Shown: positions 53,297 through 60,807 of the stretch, one piece after another
Layout: each line of letters starts with the position of its first letter
How positions within the stretch are numbered: position 1 is the first letter of the stretch
Source: Leucobacter musarum subsp. musarum
GTDB taxonomy: Bacteria > Actinomycetota > Actinomycetes > Actinomycetales > Microbacteriaceae
Direction: 5' to 3'
DNA length: 64,000 bases
NCBI RefSeq assembly: GCF_001273845.1
Contig: NZ_JHBW01000110.1
Location: 1 to 64,000 of the forward strand
Notes under the pieces: generated by a model
What the model was told of the DNA's origin: nothing
Database searches by the model: none
The model's input: the letters and a program-made list of their open reading frames with translations, nothing else
Made by a program: the position numbers and the translations under genes

Positions 53297-55851
53297 GGGA
53301 TCGCCTGCGCGTCATCGCGGCCCGACTGCCCAAGCGGCGACTCGGCATCGCGATGCTCGCCCTGCTCATCGTCGGCGCCGTGGTCGCAGTGTTCGCCCGC
53401 GCCTGGATCGTTGCCGGGTTCCTGGGCCTTGCCGCAGTGGCGGTCGGACTCGTCGGAGCCGCGTGGTGGCAGCGGCGGCGGCGTCAGCGGGCGGCGGAGC
53501 AAGCGCGTGACCTCGCGGTCTCGCTCACGCCGCGCGAGACGCGACCACCGCTCGATCGCTACGCCTATGCCGCGACCATTCGACGTTCGCCATGGGTGCT
53601 GCTGCGGCTTGGCGCACGATTTCGATCGACCGCCGCACTCGACCTGCTGGCACGCCGTGCGTCCCGCGGGCAGCTCGACTGGTCCGGGCTCTGCCGCGCG
53701 CTGATCGCCCGGCGACTCGACCCACTGCCCGACGGCTGGTGGGTGAAAGAGATCCTTGCGGCCGCGTACTTGGCGATGATGCTCGACGATTCGGCTGAGC
53801 GCATCGATGCCGCACGCGCGGCAACGCACCTGGCGCTCGATCTCGGCGAGGTCGACGCGTTTGGGCACCAGCCGCAGCTCTCGTGGGCGTTCCAGGCCGC
53901 CGTCGGGGCGGGAGATGCCGAGCTCGTCGAGCGACTCGCACCGTTCGAGAGCGTGTACCCGGAAGCGCTCTGGGCGGCCAGACTCGACCTCGCCGGCGCC
54001 CCGCTCTCGGCGCCCTGGCGAGAACGCTTCGCCGAGCTGACCCGCGTCGAGGGGCTGGAGGAGTGGGAGTTCGATTCCGCAGGAGCCGACACGGTCTTCG
54101 GGAGCCTGCGAGCGCCCGAGGTCGCTGACCGGGTCGTCGACGGGCCGACGGTCTCGGTGATCGTGCCCACGTTCAACCCCGACCGAACGTTCGCGCACAC
54201 TATCAAGTCGCTCGTGCGTCAGACCTGGCGCAACCTCGAGATCCTGATCGTCGACGACGCGTCGACCTCCGGGCTCGACGCAATCGCTGACGCGGCGCGC
54301 TCGGACACGCGCGTGCGGGTGATCCGGCACGACACGAACGGCGGCGCGTACCGGGCCCGCAATACGGGCATCCTCGCGGCCTCCGGCGAGTACGTCACGG
54401 TGCTCGATGCCGACGACCTCGCGCACCCGCGTCGCATTGAGCGTCAGCTGGCGCCGCTGCTCGACTCCCGGCAGGTGGTGGCGACGCTGTGCCGTGCGGT
54501 GCGCGTCACTGTCGACGGGCGGGTCACCGTCACGGGGTTCACGCCCGAGCGCATGAACACCTCGTCGCTGCTCTTTCGGCGCGAGGTCGTGGTCGGCCGC
54601 ATCGGGCTCTACGACCCCGTGCGCAAGGCGGGCGACACCGAGTTCATGGAGCGCATGCGCCGAGCGCTCCCGGAGCTCTCCATCGCGGAGCTTTCCGACC
54701 ACCTCGGGCTCACCCAGCTCACCGCCGGATCGCTCTCGCGCGGCGACTTCAAGCCGGGCAACTGGCACTCCGGAGACCGCGTGGCGTATCGACGGCAGTT
54801 CCGCGGGTGGCACGCGCACGGCAACCCAGATCTGCCCTCGCTCCACCCCGACGAGCCGCGCAGGTTCCACGCGCCCGCGCGCATCGCCGGCGCGGAACCG
54901 CGGTCGCGATTCGCGGTCGCCGTGCTGCGCGACTGGGCCCCGGCGGTCGAGCGCTTCGATGATTGGGCCGGTGCGCTCGAGCACCTCTCTGACCGTGTGG
55001 AGGGGCCGGTCGCCCTGCTCAACGGCGCGCACCCGCGACACACCTCGCACAAGCACGAGCCGGTGCGCGAGTCGACCTGGCGGCTGGTCGAAAGCGGTCG
55101 GGCCGAGTGGCTGGCGTGGGCGGCGGCGACGCGCATCGACACGGTGATCGTCACTGATCCGGAGTATCTCTTGCTGCTGCCCGACGCCCACGAGATCGGT
55201 CTCGACGTCGGTCGGGTGCTCGTGGTGCAGGAGACCCGAGTGAATCTGGAAGATCGCGGGGCGGCCGCGATCGACGCCGGCCTCGTCGCTGCGGCGTGCG
55301 AGCGCGCATTCGGTGTCGCCCCCGAGTGGGTCGTTGGGATCGGCGGTGACGCCGCGCTCTCTGCCACGGGAAGTGCTGACGTCACGCGGGCGGTATTTCC
55401 GCGTGCCGGAGCTGCGCGCACCGTGCCTCAGGCGAGCCCCGGGCTGCGTCTCGGCCTCGTCAATCTCGGCCTGCCTCCGGAGGCTGGCGCCTACGAGCGG
55501 TGGCTCACCGAGCACCTCGGGGGAGCCGATGTCACGCTGCTCCGGGAGGCCGTCGGAGGTGACGCGACGGCGGTTCTCGACCGGGCCGATGTGCTGATCA
55601 TCGACCCGTTCGACCGCCGCGCTTCGCTGCGGCACGACCTGGTCTGGCACGCGATGCGTTCAGGTGTGATCGTCTGCGCGCCCCAGCGCTATCGAGACGT
55701 GTACGGCCCGGCGATCCTGCCCGGCGGCAGCGCAGAGATCGTGGCGACCCTCGCCGACCTGCGTGCGCACCCCGAACGGATCGCCGAACAGCGCGAGATC
55801 GCCGCACACGTGCTCGCTGAGCACGACGCCGCAGTGCGCCTGTTCAGCTGA
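53293..55851 (+). CDS. Membrane-anchored GT2 glycosyltransferase
   Basis: An 852-residue protein. Two transmembrane helices lie at about 16-35 and 38-58 (MLALLIVGAVVAVF, AGFLGLAAVAVGLVGAAW), followed by a helical region to 270. The GT2 domain (275-520) has TVSVIVPTFNPDRTF, NGGAYRARNTGILAA and VLDADDLAHPRR. A C-terminal region (520-700) is shared with the paralogue at 47298, followed by a GT-B-like end (LRLGLVNLGLPPEAG, LIIDPFDRR). ATG 53293 overlaps the wecB stop (ATGA). It ends the operon before a strong hairpin. Confidence 0.8.
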   Translation: MRDRLRVIAARLPKRRLGIAMLALLIVGAVVAVFARAWIVAGFLGLAAVAVGLVGAAWWQRRRRQRAAEQARDLAVSLTPRETRPPLDRYAYAATIRRSPWVLLRLGARFRSTAALDLLARRASRGQLDWSGLCRALIARRLDPLPDGWWVKEILAAAYLAMMLDDSAERIDAARAATHLALDLGEVDAFGHQPQLSWAFQAAVGAGDAELVERLAPFESVYPEALWAARLDLAGAPLSAPWRERFAELTRVEGLEEWEFDSAGADTVFGSLRAPEVADRVVDGPTVSVIVPTFNPDRTFAHTIKSLVRQTWRNLEILIVDDASTSGLDAIADAARSDTRVRVIRHDTNGGAYRARNTGILAASGEYVTVLDADDLAHPRRIERQLAPLLDSRQVVATLCRAVRVTVDGRVTVTGFTPERMNTSSLLFRREVVVGRIGLYDPVRKAGDTEFMERMRRALPELSIAELSDHLGLTQLTAGSLSRGDFKPGNWHSGDRVAYRRQFRGWHAHGNPDLPSLHPDEPRRFHAPARIAGAEPRSRFAVAVLRDWAPAVERFDDWAGALEHLSDRVEGPVALLNGAHPRHTSHKHEPVRESTWRLVESGRAEWLAWAAATRIDTVIVTDPEYLLLLPDAHEIGLDVGRVLVVQETRVNLEDRGAAAIDAGLVAAACERAFGVAPEWVVGIGGDAALSATGSADVTRAVFPRAGAARTVPQASPGLRLGLVNLGLPPEAGAYERWLTEHLGGADVTLLREAVGGDATAVLDRADVLIIDPFDRRASLRHDLVWHAMRSGVIVCAPQRYRDVYGPAILPGGSAEIVATLADLRAHPERIAEQREIAAHVLAEHDAAVRLFS

Positions 55852-55877
55852 CCGAGATTGTACCGCTGCCCACAGAA

Positions 55878-55923
55878 CAGCGACGGGTGTGACTCTCCCG
55901 AGGGAGGGTCACACCCGTCGCTG
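55878..55923. terminator. Long perfect hairpin between convergent glycosyltransferase and dehydrogenase genes
   Basis: CAGCGACGGGTGTGAC at 55878-55893 pairs perfectly with 55908-55923. Inside it CTCCC/GGGAG continues the stem almost to a 2-base loop. It is a strong bidirectional terminator candidate without a U-tract. Confidence 0.65.
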
Positions 55924-55942
55924 GTGCGCGCGATCGCGAGGA

Positions 55943-57214
55943 CTACAGTCGGTGGACGTTCTCGCCGCGGAGGCTATTGCGGGTGTCGAAGACCGGGATT
56001 CCCGAATCGACGAGCAGCGACAGATCGATGTCGGAGTGATCGGTGACGACGATCGCGATATCGGCCGAGGCGATCGTGTCGGCGTTCAGCTCGACGCGCT
56101 CGGCGCCGGCCGGCCAGCGGTGCTCCTCGACGTGGCTGTCGACTCCGAGTACCTCGGCGCCGTAGCTCTGCAGCAGTTCGATGACGCGCAGCGCCGGTGA
56201 CTCCCTCGAGTCGCCCGAGTCCTTCTTGTAGGCCACACCGACGAGCAACACCCGTGAACCGCGCAGCGCCTTGCCGTCGTCGTTGAGCAGGTGCATGGCG
56301 CGTTGCACCACATGATCGGGCATGTGCTCGTTGACGTCGTTCGCAAGCTCGACGAAGCGGAAGTTGCGGCCGAGCTCGGTGCGCACCTTCCACGACAGGT
56401 AGCTCGGGTCGATCGGCAGGCAGTGCCCGCCGACGCCCGGGCCGGGGGTGAACTTCATGAACCCGAACGGCTTCGTCGCTGCGGCGTCGATGGACTCCCA
56501 GACGTTCACCCCGAGCTCGTGCGCGAACACCGCGAGCTCGTTGACGAGGGCGATGTTGACGTGGCGGAAGGTGTTCTCGAGCAGCTTCGCCATCTCGGCC
56601 TCACGCGGCGAACTCACCGGCACCGTCTGATCGACCAGGTCCGAGAACAGTCCGTTCACCTTCTCGAGCGATCGTTCATCGATGCCCGAGACGATCTTCG
56701 GCGTGGTTTGGAAGCTGAACTTCTGGTTGCCGGGATCGATGCGCTCGGGGCTGTACCCGACGTGGAAGTCGGTGCCGGCGCGGAGGCCCGAACCCTCCTC
56801 GAGAATCGGGATCAGCAGTTCCTGCGTCGTGCCCGGGTACGTGGTCGATTCGAGCACGATGGTGGCGCCCGGCGTGATGTGCGGGGCGAGCGATGCGCCC
56901 GAGCTCTCGATGAAGCTCAGATCAGGCGTCGAGTCTTTCAACGGCGTGGGCACGGTCACCACGGCGAAGTCGAACCCGGCCGCTTCGGCGTAGTCGTTCG
57001 TCGCGCGATAGCGACCCGTCGACCCGGCTGCCGTGAGTGCGGTGTTCGAGATGTCCTCGACGTACGACTCGCCACGGTTGAGCGCGTCGATACGACGCTG
57101 ATCGAAGTCGATGCCGACCACGTCGTAGCCGGCTTCGACCGCGCGGACCGACAGTGGGAGACCGACGTAGCCCTGGCCGATAACGACGAGTTTGGGTGCC
57201 TCAGAGTTGCTCAC
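55943..57214 (-). CDS. UDP-N-acetylhexosamine 6-dehydrogenase (WecC/WbpA type)
   Basis: A 423-residue NAD-dependent enzyme that would oxidise UDP-ManNAc or UDP-GlcNAc to the uronic acid in two steps. The N-terminal Rossmann fold is LVVIGQGYVGLPLSVRA, and VPTPLKDSTPDLSF follows. GYSPERIDPGNQKF is closer to the WbpA/UDP-GlcNAc class than to WecC. The catalytic Cys lies in GVGGHCLPIDP. GTG 57214 is 7 bases after a TAGGCT -10, with a Pho-box-like pair 9 bases upstream of that. With wecB adjoining, ManNAcA or GlcNAcA in the polymer is likely; the exact sugar is unresolved. Confidence 0.88.
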   Translation of the reverse strand: MSNSEAPKLVVIGQGYVGLPLSVRAVEAGYDVVGIDFDQRRIDALNRGESYVEDISNTALTAAGSTGRYRATNDYAEAAGFDFAVVTVPTPLKDSTPDLSFIESSGASLAPHITPGATIVLESTTYPGTTQELLIPILEEGSGLRAGTDFHVGYSPERIDPGNQKFSFQTTPKIVSGIDERSLEKVNGLFSDLVDQTVPVSSPREAEMAKLLENTFRHVNIALVNELAVFAHELGVNVWESIDAAATKPFGFMKFTPGPGVGGHCLPIDPSYLSWKVRTELGRNFRFVELANDVNEHMPDHVVQRAMHLLNDDGKALRGSRVLLVGVAYKKDSGDSRESPALRVIELLQSYGAEVLGVDSHVEEHRWPAGAERVELNADTIASADIAIVVTDHSDIDLSLLVDSGIPVFDTRNSLRGENVHRL

Positions 57215-57221
57215 GGGTGTC

Positions 57222-57254
57222 AGCCTAGGATTGCGAAAATAACGAGCGGTGAAC
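57222..57254 (-). promoter_or_regulatory. Pho-box-like pair and leaderless promoter of the dehydrogenase
   Basis: On the minus strand GTTCACC (57254-57248), GCTC, GTTATTT (57243-57237) are followed by 9 bases and then TAGGCT (57227-57222). The GTG start lies 7 bases later. The box replaces the -35, as in class II PhoB-type activation. Confidence 0.65.
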
Positions 57255-57324
57255 GGAACGTGGCCGTTTGTTGCCCCTTGCTAGATTGATCGGGATCGAG
57301 GATTCCGGGGCGACAGGAGGTGCC

Positions 57325-59208
57325 GTGAGCGCGACCGTGCAGCGAGACTACGCGAACCATGCAGCGTCGACTCTGGAGTCGTGGGCGCCGCACACGACCC
57401 TGATCATGGCGTGCTTCCGGGTCGGTGAATACCTGCCAGTGTTCCTCGCGTCGCTCGACGCGCAGACGGCGGATCATCGTGACTACGAACTCGTATTCGT
57501 GATTGATGGGTGCCCGGAAGACTCCGAAGACGTCGTCGCACGGTGGGCCGAACGCACCGACTTTGTGGTGCGCATCATTGTCCAGGAAAACGGCGGCGTG
57601 GCCTCCGCGCGCAACACCGGGCTCCGGGCGGCGCGCGGACGCTGGGTATCGTCGCCCGACCCCGACGATCGCCTCGACGACGAGTACCTCGCACGCATCG
57701 CCGAGGCCCGCAGTGCAGCTCCCGGGGTGGACATGGTGGTGGGTCGCATTCAACTGCGCGACCCGCAGGGTCGCGCGATCCCGCACCCCCTCGACGGCAA
57801 GTTTCGCGACGCCCGACGCCGTGTCGTCGATCTCGGTGTCGACGCCGACGCCGACGACATTCAGACCCTTGGTGGCTCCGTGTTCTTCTCGACCGAGCGC
57901 ATCCGCGAACACGACCTTCGGGTGCACGAGGGGCTGCCGACCGCCTCCGACGCCGACTTCATCATGCGCTATCTCGTCGCGACGGGCGCGCGCTACCTGC
58001 TGGTGCCTGACGCGATCTACCACTACCAGCGTCGCGCCGATGACTCGTCGATTGTGAAGCGTCAGGAGCGCAACATCGAGCGCTTCACCGTCGTGTTCGG
58101 CGAGACCCATCGCGCGCTGCTGCTCAGCACCACGGGGGAGTGCCCGAGGTGGCTCGCCAACACCCTGCTGTACTTCACCTCGTACCTCTTCCGACGGAAC
58201 CTGCAGGCGCAGTCGCCGGTGTACGATACCCCCGCCGAGACCCTCGCGATCATCGATGCCGAGCTGCGCAGGAACCTCCAGTTGATCGGCGCCACGCACA
58301 TTACGGCGTTCCGCATCGTCGCCCTGCCGCACGAGATTCGGATGGCGTGGATCGCGGCGGCGACCAACCAGCGCTTCACGCAGACCCCCGTGCACGCGTT
58401 GGGCTCCCCGCGGCCTGCTGGGCGGCGGCACCTCGCGCTGTACCTCCCACTGGGATCGGAAGTTCCGGCGATCGAGACCACGGCGCGCGTCGTCGACCAG
58501 AAGGTTCGAGAGGTCGAATTTCTCGGCGCCCCGTGGGTGCAACAGGTGGTGCTGATCATGCAGAGCGCCGAGGCGCCGCACGTGCTCAACGTGGCAGGAA
58601 TGGAGCTCTCGGGCAACGACGATGACCCAGGAGTTGCCCCTGGCACCGAGCCGCGGCGACTGGGGGTGATCGGCAGGGTGCGGCGCGCCAGCTATGCGAT
58701 TCCGCTCCGGATCGCCGGGCTCACCGGCGCCTCGCGTCGATTGGCCGGGGTGCGCGTCATCGACCCGAGCGGCGTCCCCGCAGGGCCACTCGCCGCGGCT
58801 GCGCTGAACGCGCTGCCCGCTGAGGGCGCGACCTTCTGGGTCGTGCGTGACCCCGGTTTGCCGGCGACCTCGCTCCCGAACGGAATGCGGAGTGTGCGGC
58901 GCGGCAGTCGCGCGCACTTCATCCTGATGAAGCACGCCGCGTGGCTGGTCGCGGCGAGCCTGGATGGCCGCGTGCAGCAGCCGTTCACGCGTGATGTGCT
59001 GGAGCCGACGTGGCAACGTGCGCACGTAGTGACGGGGGCGCTCGGAGCGCACGACTTCCGCGCACTGAACCCTCTACCCGTCGAGCTGCTCGTCGTGCCG
59101 ACCGAGTCGGAGCGAGTCGAAGTCACCGCGTCAGGGAGCAGATACCGGTTCGCCGACAGTGAGGTGCGCTCCGCGTCTTCCCGGGGTTCATCTTCCGGCG
59201 AAGTTTAG
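57325..59208 (+). CDS. GT2 glycosyltransferase with degenerate TagF-like C-terminus
   Basis: A 627-residue protein homologous in layout to the GT2-TagF enzyme at 41042-43729. The GT2 domain (about 20-260) has TTLIMACFRVGEYLPVFLASL, NGGVASARNTGLRAARG and SSPDPDD. The C-terminus (480-627) aligns with the first part of the TagF domain (ATFWVVRD, RGSRAHFILMKHA, QPFTRDVLEPTWQ). However, QHG is replaced by TGALGAHD, and the protein stops where about 200 more residues, including the CDP-binding half, should follow. Phosphotransferase activity is therefore probably lost. GTG 57325 follows CAGGAGG; TAGATT at 57280 fits a -10. Confidence 0.8.
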   Translation: MSATVQRDYANHAASTLESWAPHTTLIMACFRVGEYLPVFLASLDAQTADHRDYELVFVIDGCPEDSEDVVARWAERTDFVVRIIVQENGGVASARNTGLRAARGRWVSSPDPDDRLDDEYLARIAEARSAAPGVDMVVGRIQLRDPQGRAIPHPLDGKFRDARRRVVDLGVDADADDIQTLGGSVFFSTERIREHDLRVHEGLPTASDADFIMRYLVATGARYLLVPDAIYHYQRRADDSSIVKRQERNIERFTVVFGETHRALLLSTTGECPRWLANTLLYFTSYLFRRNLQAQSPVYDTPAETLAIIDAELRRNLQLIGATHITAFRIVALPHEIRMAWIAAATNQRFTQTPVHALGSPRPAGRRHLALYLPLGSEVPAIETTARVVDQKVREVEFLGAPWVQQVVLIMQSAEAPHVLNVAGMELSGNDDDPGVAPGTEPRRLGVIGRVRRASYAIPLRIAGLTGASRRLAGVRVIDPSGVPAGPLAAAALNALPAEGATFWVVRDPGLPATSLPNGMRSVRRGSRAHFILMKHAAWLVAASLDGRVQQPFTRDVLEPTWQRAHVVTGALGAHDFRALNPLPVELLVVPTESERVEVTASGSRYRFADSEVRSASSRGSSSGEV

Positions 59209-59240
59209 TTCTCAAGCCGTTCACCTCGCCTGGTTAGGCT
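59208..59240 (+). promoter_or_regulatory. Pho-box-like pair and -10 before the pyruvyltransferase gene
   Basis: GTTCTCA (59208-59214), AGCC, GTTCACC (59219-59225) are followed by 9 bases and then TAGGCT (59235-59240). Box type, 9-base gap and -10 are the same as at the dehydrogenase promoter. The leader then runs about 37 bases to ATG 59284. Confidence 0.65.
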
Positions 59241-59283
59241 CCGGAATGTTGTATTGATTACGGACGCTGGGCGGGGGAACGGA

Positions 59284-60807
59284 ATGCGGGTTGTCGTCGT
59301 CGGTGATCTCGCCTGGGACGGCCGGTACCACCTCGGCGACGAGGCAATGTCGGAAGTCGTGCTGCAGCAGCTGCAGTCGCGCGGCGACACGGTGACGTTC
59401 ATCGCGGGCAACCCCGAGGTCACCACACGTTTCTACGGCGTCGCCGCAGTGCCGCGCTTCGGCATGCGAGACCTCGATCGCGACGCGCAGTTCATGCTGC
59501 TCGACACGCTGGAGGGTGCGGCCAGCGAACCCGGTCGCGCGCCGCATTCTGCGCGCGCCACGCTCAACGCGCTGCGCGCCGCCGACGCGGTGATCATCGC
59601 GGGTGGCGGCAACCTGAATTCCATCGGCATCCACCATGTGCTTGAGCGGGTTGCCGTGACCCGCATTGCCCGAGCGCTCGACATTCCGCTCTACGTCACC
59701 AGCCAGACCGTCGGGCCGCACCTGCGTGACGGCGAGCGAGAGCTGGTTGCCGAGATCGCGCGGTACGCGCGGGTGTTCGGGGTGCGCGAGCGTAACTCCG
59801 CCGCGCTCGTGCGCGGGCTGGCTCCGGGCGCAAACGTCGTGCACACCCTCGACGACGCGATCCTGCTCGAACCCGCAGCACTCACGCACCCGCTGGACCT
59901 GCCGGCCAAATATGCCGTCGCCAGCTTCACGTTCCACCCCAAAACCACCGCACTGCACGTCGACGACTACTACCGCGAACTCGCGGCGATCCTCGACCAA
60001 CTCGCGACTGAGCTCGATGTCGACGTGCTGCTGCTGTCGCACATGAGCACCTTCCAGACACCGAACACGCTCGGCGGTGAAGACGACGGCTACGGGCATG
60101 AACGCATCGCCGCGCTCTCGGCATCCGGGCGTCTCCGCGTGCTTCCGTTGTTGCCGGCGGCGGAACTGCTCACGATCACGGCCGGAGCCGAGTTTTCGGT
60201 GTCGACGCGGTACCACCCGCTCATCTTCGGCGCCGCACTCGGCGTTCCCGCCATCGGTATCGTCACCAGCTACTACTCCGCGATCCGCATGCGCGGGGCC
60301 CTCGCCAACGTGGGCATGGAAAGCTTCGCGATTCCTTTTGAGCACTGGCGGGCGAGCTTCGCGGCACCGCTCATCGCGTCACTGCGCGCGAGACTCGGCG
60401 AGTTCCGCGAGCACCTCGGGCGCACGGGAAGCGCGAGTCGTGAGTTCCAGCAACGGTGGTGGGCCGAGCTGGTCGCGAGCCTACACGAACATCGCGCGCC
60501 TCGATGCGCGGACGCGCCCGCCGCGGCAGACTTGTCGTGGGCAGATTCGGAGACGCAAGACGCGCTGGCGCTGGCCCGCGGAGCTCAGGAACTCACGAAC
60601 CTCGATCGCCTGAACGCACTCATAGACACCGAACTGCGGCGGCAACAGCACGATGCGGCCTGCGCCCGGATCGAACACCTCGAACGCGAGCTCGGGCGTC
60701 TGAGCGACGCCGTCGGCGATCTGCGCCACCGGATGCGACCGCCCGGGGCGAACCTGCGTGATGCACTCAGACGCAGACTCGCCTCCGGTCGGGGCGAGAA
60801 CGGCTAA
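59284..60807 (+). CDS. Polysaccharide pyruvyltransferase (CsaB/WcaK family)
   Basis: A 507-residue enzyme that would transfer enolpyruvate from PEP to make a pyruvate ketal on a wall-polymer sugar. Landmarks are VVVVGDLAWDGRYHLGDEAM at the start, IIAGGGNLNSIG, TSQTVGPHL, HTLDDAILL, STRYHPLIFGAALGVPAIG and a predicted coiled coil (about 440-485) ending in DLRHRMRPPGANLRD. The whole length matches the C-terminal half of the 43933-47154 fusion. ATG 59284 follows a GGGGGAACGGA box. Its stop overlaps the convergent gene by four bases. The promoter carries a Pho-box-like pair. Confidence 0.88.
   Translation: MRVVVVGDLAWDGRYHLGDEAMSEVVLQQLQSRGDTVTFIAGNPEVTTRFYGVAAVPRFGMRDLDRDAQFMLLDTLEGAASEPGRAPHSARATLNALRAADAVIIAGGGNLNSIGIHHVLERVAVTRIARALDIPLYVTSQTVGPHLRDGERELVAEIARYARVFGVRERNSAALVRGLAPGANVVHTLDDAILLEPAALTHPLDLPAKYAVASFTFHPKTTALHVDDYYRELAAILDQLATELDVDVLLLSHMSTFQTPNTLGGEDDGYGHERIAALSASGRLRVLPLLPAAELLTITAGAEFSVSTRYHPLIFGAALGVPAIGIVTSYYSAIRMRGALANVGMESFAIPFEHWRASFAAPLIASLRARLGEFREHLGRTGSASREFQQRWWAELVASLHEHRAPRCADAPAAADLSWADSETQDALALARGAQELTNLDRLNALIDTELRRQQHDAACARIEHLERELGRLSDAVGDLRHRMRPPGANLRDALRRRLASGRGENG

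Noticed and set aside
53002-55650. Very long open frame on the minus strand opposite wecB and the GT2 gene
   Set aside because: It is antisense to two well-supported genes, rich in Arg/Ala/Gly without any motif, and is what GC-rich codon bias produces in the mirror frame.
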